Shown: piece after piece, positions 39,792-53,700 of the stretch
Position numbering within the stretch: position 1 is the first letter of the stretch
How the letters are laid out: each line of letters starts with the position of its first letter
From: Lingula anatina
Taxonomy: Eukaryota > Brachiopoda > Lingulata > Lingulida > Lingulidae
Direction: 5' to 3'
DNA length: 62,757 nucleotides
NCBI RefSeq assembly: GCF_001039355.2
Contig: NW_019774502.1
Location: 485,982 to 548,738 of the forward strand
The notes under the pieces: model-generated
The model's database searches: none
What the model was told of the DNA's origin: nothing
What the model saw: only the letters and a program-made list of their open reading frames with translations
Position numbers and translations under genes: made by a program

Positions 39792-42700
39792 TGCGCAGAC
39801 ACCTTTTTAGGACTTTTGCCATTATGCCATCACTGCACTGGACACAAAGCTGGAGAGGTCAGACAAAGTCCATCATATATAAACACATATATTACTTGCG
39901 TAGCGCTAGCAATTTTTTTTCTTTTTTTGCTTAGCCAAAGCACCACTTTTTGCCAATTTTTTATCCAAATGGTTATCATTTGACTAAAACAAATCAAATC
40001 AAGCCTTTTTTGTTTAGCCAATTTAAGTCAGTTTTAGCATGAGGCTAAATTGGTGAGTGTTAGTGTTATCCCAGTGCAGCTATATTGCTAGTCTCAGTTA
40101 CCACATGCAACAATCATCTCTCAACATCTCAGGTGCAATTACAGGAATTATCTCGTTTCGTTTCTTACATATGATACTCTGGTAAACAAGACTAGGTGGA
40201 TTTTATCACATGCAATGATGGTTTGGGTAGCAGGTGAGGAAAAGTCACATCTTATCCAACATAAATATAAGTTAAACAACATTGAGTGGACTGGCACAGC
40301 ATACAAAGTATCACAATTAGCAAAATCATAAATTGCATTCAAAACAAAACTATTACAAGTAATAATTTCAGTGAAAAAGAATTTACATAATCAACTGGGC
40401 ATGACCCACCTTAACAGATCCCCAGACTTTTTCTGTGAAACATGGTCATCTGATAGTGGAATCAAGACCACATTTTGGTACCAATGAGCCTTGTGTGAAC
40501 AGGCCTTATAAGCCGATTAGCCATTTGCAAATTCGAACTTCATATTTGTGAACACAAATGCCCAAATTAATGACTCAAATCACGATTTCATGAACATAGA
40601 ATTAGCAGCCATGAGCACAGCGCTACAAACCACGAACTCCTAATCCAGTAAATCTGCATGTACAAGAGATTGTTGAGAGCACATTACTGCCATATTAATA
40701 AGTGGTATGGATAGTAAATTATAGAAATACATTAGTTTGATTTTTTGATGATTTTTTTACTTACTTTTGTTTATTTTTCTAATGATAAAGGAAATGCACG
40801 GAAAAGATATTTGCGAGTTGGCGAATCAATCTTTAAATCAATTTTTACTCGTGTCCTAATTGTCATTTGTGGAGCATCATTATTTATGTGCCTGAAATTC
40901 TGTCAATAAGGCTCTAGCCACTATACTGGGCCTTGGTGTAGATGTCAAGAATCCTTTGTATTTCTTCTAAGAAGTAGAAAGAGGAGTAAAATGTCACTCT
41001 TTCTGGACCAGGAACCTCTGAATCCTCTAACGTGCAGTTTCTTGCATCTTCCGCCATATTGAAAAAAGGTCAGCATTGAGAACAAGAACACGTATGTGAA
41101 CAGCAAGATACCCGCATGAAAGTTGGCTAAACAGTGCTTTTTGATACAGTGCTCTTATCCGCTAATTTTTTAATTTCATGCCATTAAATTGTGATTCCAG
41201 TCATTAATTTGGGCATTCGTTCTTGCAAATCTCAAGGCTCGTGATCACAAACTGCACTCATCATTTATGAGGCCTGGTGTACAGACCTGAAAAGGAAATG
41301 TCTCAGACACGCGCACACACAAACCCAAGCTCACACACTCTACCTGCAAGGAAGAATCCTGACCACCTCATGAGGTCTGTAGTTCTCGATGCACACTGCA
41401 CATTGCTCGTACTCTGTCTCCGTTTCCTAAAAAATAACATATTCTCGAATTAAACATGTGCTAAAATAAGTTGCTTATGAAAAAAAAAACTTTCATTGTG
41501 TTAATCTTTTTTCAACTACACCATTTTACTGAACTGCATCATATAATTTACTATTCATATTCACACAGCAGTTATGATACTTTTTATTATCAAAATGATC
41601 AATGTGTGACTCCTCTTTGCGTAGCTAAACCACATGCAATAAATAAGGGATGGCGCGCACCAGAAAAGATGGCACAAGCAACCTTTTTAGTAGTCTATCA
41701 ATAACAAAATTTCTACATACAAATTTGTAGTTCTGAACTGAAATACGGATACTTAATTCTTCTTCTTCCTATCTTTTACTCCTTATTGATCTTAATGGCC
41801 TGAGTATTTGATAATAACCACATCTCCCACCACTTACAATCATATTAACCCAACAACCATTTACACATGATATACGATTCCCCAACTCAATAAGCAAGGA
41901 AGGATATGGGCAATAATCTCCGCTCTGGATAGCAAAAATCATGTAATGAGTTCTTTTCCCTTTGCACAATCAGACTGTTTCCTCTAATAACCTGCCTGGC
42001 ATTTAGATTAGAACATGCTTTCCACCATTACGTCCTACATTGCCATTAACAGTCTCAACCTCAACTTTATTCTCTCTTTATCGACAAATGCATTGTACTT
42101 TCAAGTAGCATTTTAATGAAACACTCCATCCCAACATGCAATTCAGTCTTCATTGACATTTTATCAGAGAGATCTTTTGAGGAAACAATGCTTTATCTTT
42201 ACAAAATATGATTTCCAGGTCTCCCACCTTTTCAAGATTCACCTAACAAGCATTTCAATTCTTCTGTCAACCCCTTTTGACTTGTCCCATATGAGGACAC
42301 CAAAAAAGTGGTACATTTTTCACTAACCAATTTGACAAAACATCTGAGAATGCTACACCTGAAACAACACAATAACTATACTAAATACATTTTTTTGTTA
42401 CTCTGAAGCCTGTAGCAATTAAAGATGGGCAGGCCTACCTTAGGAATTTCTTATTCTCCAATTGCTAACAGCTCATGATGGGAAGCAAATCTAATGCATA
42501 ACAGTTAAACCTTAATCAAACTGGTACTGGGCAGGACGAGAGAGGGGTAAGCTTTGCCTTCTATGATGAGAGAGGTTTAAACAAAACTCTCTTCCCCCTA
42601 AGATGAGCCATATAAATTATGGCCATCTATCTCCACTATAAACAGGACTTTCAGCACGTTGGAAACACACTTCTCCATAAGGCTAGTACTTCACTAAGAC

Positions 42701-44412
42701 AATTGCCTAACTCAATTCATCCTGGTTAACCCATACACTAAGGCAAATTAATTAATTCTGCTACCTACAAAGTTTTTACCCATTGGGGCTGATAGGCCAA
42801 GCTCAACACAGATAAAACTGAACTAAAAATCCTCTAACTATTGTCTCAAGAACACCAGATTGCTTCACAATGGGTTCTGTATTTTCATGCATGGTAGGCC
42901 TCTCTTTGGATCTGGTTATCTTGGAAGTCAGGGTTATTTCATGACTTAGACCCCATTCCCACAGATTTTAGATCAATCTATCCCTGTGGGGAGTCTCACT
43001 AGATTTTTGTCAGCTTAGCCGGCTTAAGTGTTTGTCCTGCCTACTAAAAGCTGTAAAGGGGTAATTAACTACTGTGCACACTCGGCTGACATCAATTTAG
43101 CGTGAACCCCCAGGGAGTTAGGTTGATCTAGATGGTTTGATCTAAATCTATGAGAATGCAGTCTTAGTTCTGTTGTGAGCGTGACCATTAATTCCAGTTT
43201 CTCTTACTTTATCTCCAGACTTTAGGGTGCGCACTGGGATTTTCTGAATAGCCTTCTTGGCAGCATTTGTCAAACGCCGCTGAAATATCAAGAAAAAATT
43301 AGGATAACAGAAATTATCAGAATGACCCATTTAGTAAAAAAAAAAAAACATGGACCTGAACAACAGGGGCCGTATTCTCAAAACTTTGTAACTTACAACA
43401 ATTTGTAACTATTTACGTGAATTTGTATCTTCGACTTACACGGTATTCTCAAAACTCTTGTAAGTCGTGGACTTACAAACTCTTGTAACTTTTCACGTAA
43501 CTTTCCGGAAGTGACGTTCGGTCCATGAATAACCCACATCGACGTATTCCTCTGCCGTGCTTTGCGTCGATAAAACGATTATCTAGACATAAAACTGTCT
43601 TGAAATATATTAAAAATTATTCAGAAAGACGTTTCCCAACATTTTCTTACAAGTTTTCGTCGGAAAACCAACTCATTTTGAATTTACTTCCTCCGACATG
43701 CGAGCTCAGAAATCGGACTTGGCTCCTCTTGAGGGATTCCCCCAGCTGGGATTCCCCAAGTTTGCTGCTAGCAAAAAGCGCTTTATTTCATTAAATTTAC
43801 AATGAAAACGTGTGTGAATATATCCTACAGTAAGTAGCTTATAATAAACACTCACCACATTGTTCAAATTTGATACTTGCTTGGATTTCATGCTGTCTTA
43901 GGATACCAAAGCCATACAAATAAGTTCACACAATTCCTCTCTATATATGCATGCCATTCAGTTAGATATAAAAGTGTAATTTTTATTTTAATATATAAAC
44001 TTTGTTATTAAATATGAGTGAGTACATTTGTTTTTCTATTCACGTTTGCTGTGATTTTTTTATGATGAAGAGTTAGTAAATGATATTTTCATGTTAAGCC
44101 ACAAATAATAACACAAATTAATTCACACAAATAAGTTGTCCCAACTTTTCAAAAATGACATTCAATTTAATATGAACATGTTATTTTAAAATAAAATTGA
44201 TAATTGTGATTAATTAATGGGTGTTGGTATAAAAGTGAAAATATTTTTCCAGTACACCTTTGTTGTTACCATAAAGAGTGAGTATTTATATTTTTTTTTT
44301 CATGTCAGTATGAAATGCACATTGTACTGGTACAAATGAACATGTACCTACAGGTTGGCTAGTATAAGCAGTAAAAAAATGATAATAAAGGATTTTGTAA
44401 ATAAGTAAAAAC

Positions 44413-44460
<48 letters not shown>

Positions 44461-47400
44461 TTGGTCAATGATTTCTCAGTCACATTTTCAATAATTTCAG
44501 GTATTTTTTGTTTCATATCATATCTACTAATTTACACTCACTGAAAACTAAAAAAATATTCTTTCCTTCTGGATTTTTTCACCAACAGTTGTCATATGAG
44601 ATGTAAATTCTTTACAAGTGCCTGTGTTCTTGTTTTATTTCACTGCAGCTGAGACTTACAAATCCTTGACAAAGATTTATATGTAGAGTGTGTGCATAAA
44701 ATGTGTGTGGGTGACACAGTAAACATTCATGAAATATGAATCTGTTGCTGGGTACATCCAAAATTATTTCATTTTAGGTGTATTCAATCATTTTGAACCT
44801 TGAAATGTGCTTGAATTTAGTTTTTAACCTGGATGCATGAAGGCAGTAATTCACAGGAAGGGGAGATGTTCCTTTTTGGACATTATTTAATTTTTTTTAT
44901 GTTTCATCACCAGTGTGTATAAAATTTAATTTAAATGATATATTACTTCCTCTTATCTTTGTTATAGAAACTTTTGAGTGACTTTACATTGCCCTCATTT
45001 GCATTTAAAGAGTCCTTGAAAAGCAATTGAATTAGTCTCAAAGTTCTTATAAAATCCTTGAATTTGTTATTAGTGTTCATGTATGAACCTTGACATTGCA
45101 CACTTTCATCATAGAAAGTTATACAAACATCCATGATAACTCACAAAAAACTGAAATAAAAGGTGAAAGGTAATGATTATCCCTAAAACTGACTTAAGAA
45201 AAAAGAAAAGAAAATCTGTTTTGTGACTACAAATTACAAGCCACGGCTGAAATATATTTCATAGCGAATTATAAGATGTTTCTATTTGTTTACTCAAATT
45301 AAATCAGTTTCCTGAAAATAGAAGGAAATTCACTGTACAGTGCATGCAATTTTAGTTTCAGCCATAACAATTGTGATAAGAAATACAAAATACTTTTTTA
45401 TCCAAAACAAAACCCAAAATAATTCCTGAGCGATATATGATGGAAAGAGACAATCTTGTTTGTGTGTGCATGTATGTTTGCATGTATGTTTGTACATGTG
45501 TGCATGTATGTGTGAGTGCATCATAAAAGAGAAAATACAGAAAAAAATGATAAGCATTAAAACTTTCAGTTATTATTATTGTTATTCATTATTATTGTAA
45601 CAAGACTAAACATTTGTATTCTGAGGAACTGAAATAATGAAATATACTTATTTCTTTGGCAAAAAGTTTTTTTTTTAATTTTAATTAAAATTATGGTATA
45701 TACTGGTTTTATTTTCCCTTATCTTAGAACTGCAGCAAGTAGATGGGACTATGCAGGAATTATATTTTGCAGTATGAAATCAATTTAAAAATGAAACAGT
45801 AGCAAGAAAACAGCTATAATTGTTATGATCAAAGTGCAACCTAAGCAAGTGTCATTTTACTCTAAATTAGAATTTACTCTGTAACTTTGTAATAAGTACA
45901 ATGTTATATAAGGAAAGCCATAATAAGTGGAATACTATCAAAAATGCCAATATGTACAATCTTTTATTAATTCACATATTACTAGTAAGTTTTTTTTTTT
46001 TTTTTTTTTTTGGGTATTTAACAGTTTTAAGTCATTTGTTTTTTCCATCAATGATAATTACCTCATTATTTGAACTGGATCTCCTTCATTTAAATGGATA
46101 AACCGAGCCTTTTAAATTAGTTAAAATACTGTTTAAATATCTAAAATCACTCGAAAGTAGATGATAAGTTATTATAATCATCATTGAATGTAGTTAATTC
46201 ATTATTATTTACATAATCAACAAAATAAAAGTAATGAAACTTATACATAGTTTTAAATGCAGCCATCAGCTGATCGAGGTCACCACGTCGCCGGAAAGGG
46301 GGTCAACATTTGCTACTTTTTTTTCTACACGTTTCTATTCCTTTGGCAGCCTCTCGATACTTTTTGATACATAGTGTGCAGCATATCATTTTAAAGGATT
46401 TGAAACGTACTTTTTTGTGATGTAGAAGACATATATCTTATCCACCACATGTATGGAATATAGGCATAAGAACCTGACTCAATGAATTGCCGATAAAAAT
46501 GGCGATTTTCAGACACACCTTCACGACAAAATCTCACAGAATTTTTGTAAGTAATATAATGACAGCAAACATTATACATCAGTTAAAAGATAACTTTCTT
46601 CCGAACAAAACCCCATCTATTAAACTTGGTTTTTAGGTATAATTTTAATTTATTCACTAACTAAACATGTATCTTCATCCTAAAAAAGTCGAAGATTCAG
46701 AATCTGAAATTCAACCGCGGCTCAATTTATCAATCTTGAGTAACAACTGAAGTGCCTTATATCGCCAAAAAACCCATTAACTTGGCTTTCTCGCAGCACT
46801 AATAGTTCTTTCACGTACTTTAAAAAATACAAGTTTTCGTTTTAATTTAAAAATTCGGACACCCTACCAAACTGCCATCTTGCGATTACGCGATCGACAT
46901 AAACGTATTGTTCTCATCTAAATCATTAACTTTAGGCAACTAACCTGAAATATCCGAAAGGTTAACCTTTATCGCCTATAATAATAGATCCATGGTTTAA
47001 TAATTTTACTTGCTGTCAAAAATATCCAACAATAAACACGAGCATAAAATTTCAGCAGACAACACTCTCTCCCCGACTTTTCACCAAATGCGCATGCGTA
47101 CAACTTTTTGTAGCGACTTACAACAGGTCGGAGGCAGTTGTAAATTTACATGCATATTTACAAGAGTTTGTAATTTACAAACCTTCGAGAATACCAACTT
47201 ACGTGAACGATCGGAATTACGTGAAAAGTTACAAGAATTTGTAAGTTACAACCTTTCGAGAATACGGCCCCAGGTCGTGACAATTACACATAAATGTACT
47301 TAAATGGCAGTTTCATTGTCTTATTGAATAATGTGCTTTAGGATTTGTGGGTCACTGGTATGCACTTATTGGAAAACTGTTGAAGGCTTCAGAAACAATC

Positions 47401-50400
47401 ATTTATGTAATTTTTTTTATCCTTTAAGTCCCACACCACACGTCTCCTTAAAGGGAACATAAATTCTTATTATGAAAACAGGCCATAGACGTGAGACTTA
47501 TAGGGCATTCAGAATGAAAAGAGCCGAGTGCTAGCAAGGCCATGACCTAAATATGGCGGACCTACTGAGGGGGACTCTCGCTGACTGCTTTCAGCATAAC
47601 TGAATGGCTATGCCTCCGCTTGTCCTTAAGTAAAACACAGAAAAGCTGGTGTGTATACGAGTACGTTGGATACAAGAGGAGCCGCATCATTCTGTTAAGC
47701 TGAGTGCAGTCAGGGATAGTCCCCTCAGAGTTGTACCGCATTCACATCGAGAAGAGCCGAGGCTCAACAAGGCCAAGACCTAAATATGGCGGATGTACAT
47801 GGAAGGAAAACCGACTAACCCTTTAATGGTCTCTCCGCCTTTCACATGCCTCCCAAAGCGTCGTCCCAATGAAGCGGAGATTTAATGACTGTACCCCTGC
47901 AGGGATGGCGCGTGGGGAGGTGTGTGAGAGGCGGAGAGACCATGAAAGGATTAGGCAGTTTTCCTTTCATGTTCGTCCGCCATATGTAGGTCTCGGCCTT
48001 GTCATGCCTTGATGTAAATGCGTTCTTGGATTGATACACATAGCCCACTGGTGTCTATGGCAATGGGGTGTAATAATGCCATTTGAATCTATTCACATTT
48101 CCATGGATCTCAACCTAACTTTTGACATGAATTGGACTTAATACTCACCGTCAGCCTTTCCTTGGCATGTGCATACCTAAACCGTTGCACGTAGTAGAAA
48201 ATGAGCCAAGCCAGGGAGATGATCATCAGGACAATGAAGGATATAGAGACAAAGAGCACAGAGGTTCTGTTGACGCCCTGGTTAGGTGACTGATCCTCCT
48301 TGGTGCCTACGCTAATGTTCATTGTGACTCTGGTGTTGTTATCCACAAGTGCTGCCAACTTTTCCCCATCTTCTTTCTTGATGAAGATGGAAACCACATC
48401 ATTCACTGAAATATACAGGAAATTTTAGATGAATATCTTTTTTTCAATGAACTATGACATTTCTGTAGCTTGATGATGGCATGTGTATTTTACAGTGAAA
48501 AACTTGGTCTCAGGTACATATAACGCACGATGTGAAAAAAAAACTAACTTTTGCACATAACTAGCAAAATATAAGATTTCACTGCTTGTGTTTCAAAAAC
48601 TTCTCATGGTATAATACTATTTTTTGTAAGGTTTTAAGATGAAATACCATCATGACGGTTTAGCACTGCTTATCGCTGCAGTACCATCCACATATTTTGT
48701 TTTTATTGATATTATGAATTTCAAAACAAAAATAATCACAATATTTCCTGTGTCACAATCATGGCATTAATTGTTTGTGATTATTGTAAGCATACAAACA
48801 GAACTTTGTAATGCATTTAGGTGTCTGCTGTCTTTAAAAAGAACAAAACAAAGGAAAATGGCAAATATGGCTTCTTTTTCCCATAAAGGCAAGTTGAAAC
48901 CCAACAATCCAAATCCCTAATGCCTGGATGCACACAGTTATTGCTGTTAATTGATAAGGGAGTCAAAGCACTCATTTTGTCCTACAGTGTATGTTGCCTG
49001 GAATCCATTCTACTGATCAATCTACCCCTGGGGGTGGTCTGGACCCTCTTTTCATGGGCGATATACTTTGTCACTTTTTTCAAACTCTGGCTTTAATTCA
49101 AGTTTTAATGCACTAAGTAAGTAGTTGCATCAAATTAGGTAGTCAATATCATACACACTTGATTATGTGTGACTGTCACAGCTCTCCATATTTGAAAAGG
49201 TTTAAAAGGACAAAAAAGCCTATGGGAACCCAGGAGAAATAAAATCTAGGTATCAAATAAAGTTCAATATAAATGAGCAAGACAGTTCCCAGCAAATTAC
49301 ATCACTGCAATTTTTCCCCATGGTCTACTAGTATAGTTGTCAAGTTGCCCTCTTTGCACTATGCATGAGAGCTGTTTGGCAAGTACGCTGGTAACTTAGG
49401 AGAAGAAAATCATACTGCCCCCTAGGGGATGCATGACCCATTTTTCTTTTTCTTTTCTCATTCTCACTCTTTCTTTCTTTCTTTTTTTTTTTTTTTTGCT
49501 TTTTTTTATTTTTCTTTTCCTTTCTTTTTTTCTACTTTTTTTGCCAATTGCTCTACTATTATAATGATGTGGGCATGGTTTGTTTACATCTGTGCAAACA
49601 CCATGACCCATATTTTTATGGGCCCTTTAACCTACAAACCTATTTTTCTACCTGTAACACACAGTCCCATTATCTTACCTTTACTTCACGATGTAGAAGC
49701 AAGATAACTAAAATACATCAATTCAAAAATACCACAAAAATGTCTCTCTCTCTCTCTCTCTCTCTTGTATATTTACAGTTAACAAATGAAGACCTTAGTA
49801 TTTTATTCTACTGTAGTAAAGAGTACCTGTTCCTGAAAACATTAAGGACACGTACCCCATTAGTCAACATCTAGATAAAAACGCCTTTGTGTAACACTGG
49901 TTGTTATCATACTAGTATTATGATTTTATGTTGATGGGCTTCATTTGTCTTCAGATAAAGTGTGATAATTTCGCCCACAATGTCATATCAGCAGTTTGGG
50001 GATGAAGGTGTTATTTTTGGTTTCATGCTTTTTTTTCTACTACCTGGGCTCATATCAGAAAAAACCCAATGGCTAAAAGGGGTTGTGCATGAATACCACA
50101 AACAGCTGCAACAGATTTTTTAACAAACACTTCGTTTAGTTTTTATCACTAAGTGTTCAACTGAATTATTTCAATAATACATACACATGTACATATCATA
50201 ATCATTATAATTATTTTCAAGGGCATTTGAGGATGATATTTATATCTTTTCACTCAACTTGACATGGTCATATGCAAATCATGGAATGTAATTAGTATAC
50301 AAGACTGCATTCCCATAGCTACCACTCTAATAAACCTCATTTACTCACAATGCATGATTTCTTTCTGTCTTTTCTTTGAAAATGTCCTACGTAAGTGTCG

Positions 50401-50752
50401 GCAAATAAATGAAACTCCATATTAAATTCAAGAATGGACTGAGTAGGCTATTTCAAATATGTTAACAAGCCAAGCTGTAGCTCAGCTGTAGTTGTAAGTT
50501 TATGTTGGGTAAACGGTTGAGCAAAGAGCCAACCTGAACTAAAAAAACAAACAGATAAGCTGTGATTATGTTCAGGAAAAATCTGGTGTGATTCTTGCAC
50601 CGAGGTGATATGTGGAAAGCAAATGTAGAATCACGATTGTAATGTGATAAATGGCCAGTGCTTCCATATTTATAAAGTAAGGAGGAGGGGGGCAACACTA
50701 GAACTTACAAATAACCAATCTGGTCCTCACACATATCCTCTCTCTCTCACAC

Positions 50753-50789
<37 letters not shown>

Positions 50790-53700
50790 CACACACACAC
50801 ACACACAAATGCACACACATACACACACAGGCAGCTACTTCCGCAAAAACAAATTTGCAAATAAATATGCATAATTTATACAACTGCGTAACTAATATAC
50901 ATGCAAAAGCACTTAAATGCACATCAAATGCAAAGGGAATCATTTATTATCAGTATTCTCAGGTGAAATGTCCCTAATACAGGTGACAGAACTAGTTATG
51001 AGTACAGCAGTTCTTTTTCCTTGAGCACACAGTGAAAAAAAAAACAACAAGGCACCTAATGCCTCATAAACAACCTAAGAAGGCCTAGTTGTTTTTCTAA
51101 ATTTGTTTTAGGACACTTTCTGCATTCTACGCCCACTACCAGATCACAGAACTGCTAACATTACTGTTTACACTGACAGCTAGATTTATCTATCAACCTG
51201 TTCTCACCTGACTTGACCAGTGCTTCACATATATCTCAATGTATATCTTTCATTTTTTATCTTAACTGTACTAATTTTTATGGCAAAACTCTGTATGTGT
51301 GTGTGCGTGTGCATATGCATGCATCACCACATGCACTCACACATCTGACATGCCTGTATATATGTGCGTTCTCATGTTTTAGCACACATGATTTGTAAAT
51401 AATGACTGAACACTTATAAACATCCCGACCCAAGTCATTTCCTAAGCTTTTTCCACCATCTTCTGATTTTGAAACCAAGCCTGGGAAATGATTCAATAAA
51501 TATTGGAAAATGGCCTCCTTGTGTTCTCCAGGTTTGATATTTTCATGAGACTCTTAGACTCGGTTCCCATACCTAGATTGATCTAACAGGATCAATCCAT
51601 CTCCGAGGGGTTTCTCGTAAATTGGTCTCAGCTTAAGCGGCTTAGATGTCTGGCATGCCTAATGAAACTGCTAAACGACAATTAATTACCCCCTAGCAGC
51701 TTCAGTAGGCTTGACAGACATCTAACCTGCTTAAGTTGATTGCAATTTAGTGAGAATCCCCTCGGAGATAGATCGATCCAAAGTTAGTACCATACGATCT
51801 GGGACAGCAAATGCTCATGATCATTACAATGCTTCCATTAGACCATATTATAGGACAAAAAATGTCTTACATCTAGCACACATTTCCCCACATTTCTATG
51901 AAAATCAATTCGTTCCAACTCATCAAACATGTTTGTCGCTAAGAATATTGAACACTGCTGCCCAGTAGAAATTGAAATTTCCCTTCCCCTTCACCTATTC
52001 TAATAAAGTTGATAAATATACTGGTTGAAGATTTTGAGCATAAAAAGAGACTTGGGTAAACCATTAATATCCTGGCGGCTGAACATCAATTAACCTACAC
52101 GCAATATATTTTTCACCAACCCAACGAAAATGAGAAACTAAAAATATCACACCTAATCAAAGGATCCACTAGCCTGAAAGAGGAAACTGATATATGCATA
52201 ATACAGTTACTGACCTGTCCTGTTTTCCACAGCATTAGTAGCATCCAGTCATACATAATGGGCAGGGCTAATTCACTAACAGCCTAAACCAGCCAACAGC
52301 AAATTGACTTTCAATGCATTACAACCAGAGTCTATTCCTATCGCTGTGTACGTCATAAAATAATTGTCTCCAAGGCTTTTGTGACCTTCTCGCTAGCTCC
52401 CAACAACAATATGGTGAAAAAAGTCTACTGCACAACTTTTTTGTGTTTCACAAACCATTCGAAATGATCAGTCTGATACCTTTTCTCCGTCAGATGTAGC
52501 TCTTCTGGGAATATTTCTGCGTTTCACCTACGCTGATTTTTTCACTTCCTGTTTAGTCTACTCATATTCCATTCAAGGTTCAGCAAATCAACAAGCAACT
52601 GTACCGTCCATACCTTCGGTCTAGTATAAATGCTATGCTAGATCCTCTTCATCTCTCAGATACAGCAATATGGCGTGTTTTCTGCACCAGGTAGACCTGT
52701 TTGTCTTTTACAACTTGAACTTTTTATCAGTGGTGCAGTCTGACACCTGAACCGTCTACTGGATCTCTTTAAAAAAAATCCCCTTTTCTTCTGTTGACTA
52801 TGTACTAATGTGGCACATTTTTGGCATCAGTCTAGCCCCGTTTTGCTAGATACAAACCCAATTATTTTATAATCTGAACAGTCTGACAACTGCCCTGTCT
52901 AGTAAAGGCCTTTCTTTCCTTAGCTCTCAATATGTCGTAATATTTTTTCTCCTGTCAGGTAGGCTACGTGTATCTATCTAGACTATCTCTCTCTTCTCCA
53001 AACTCCCTTCTATATATACCTGCTTTAAACTGCCAATCTATATCTGTTCTTATTTCTATCCAGATTATAAAAGACTGCTTCATGGACTTAATCAATGGCA
53101 GCTGGCTTTTTTTTCCTTGACAGTTATTATATGTGGATTAGCCTTACAGCCTGTTATTTATGACAGGATAAATGCAAGGTTGTCCTAGAGCAAATTTTTT
53201 ATCTAGGCTGTAGAAATCCTACTCAAAGATCAATATTAAATGCCAACACATGGAAATTTTTGTTACATAATAAAGTGACAAATAAATACTTTGATGTTAA
53301 TCATAGGATTATCTAGTGTTAAATCACCCGATTAAATCCACAGATTTTTATTCTGTACAATGTTGCCCACACCATGAGTAATAACTGAAATTATGTCAAA
53401 AGATATCAAACATTTTTTATTATCTTGAGAAAACACTTTTCGAGGTATCATATATCAAATAAGTCGTTTCTGTGTACTCTATAATTTTGTTCATTTATTT
53501 GGGTTCTAAGAACAAATTTTGCAATTTTGCAATTTGCTTGCTCTCTAAGCAATTTGATTCCTTCGTTTGAATCATCGTTTGAATAATGAAACACTTAACT
53601 TATGCAACATACAAACCGTCTCACTGAATTGGTTTAGTTCTTCTATAGAGGTAATTGATAGTTTTTAATGTAGATTATCAATAACTGCAACATATGAATA

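Noticed and set aside
39597-39983. Frames translating AC/TG repeats as proteins
   Set aside because: Pure dinucleotide repeat translation, not a gene.
46391-46579. 62-codon minus-strand frame inside the 3.9-kb element as a transposase fragment
   Set aside because: It contains Cys and Trp residues but matches no transposase motif that I can name.
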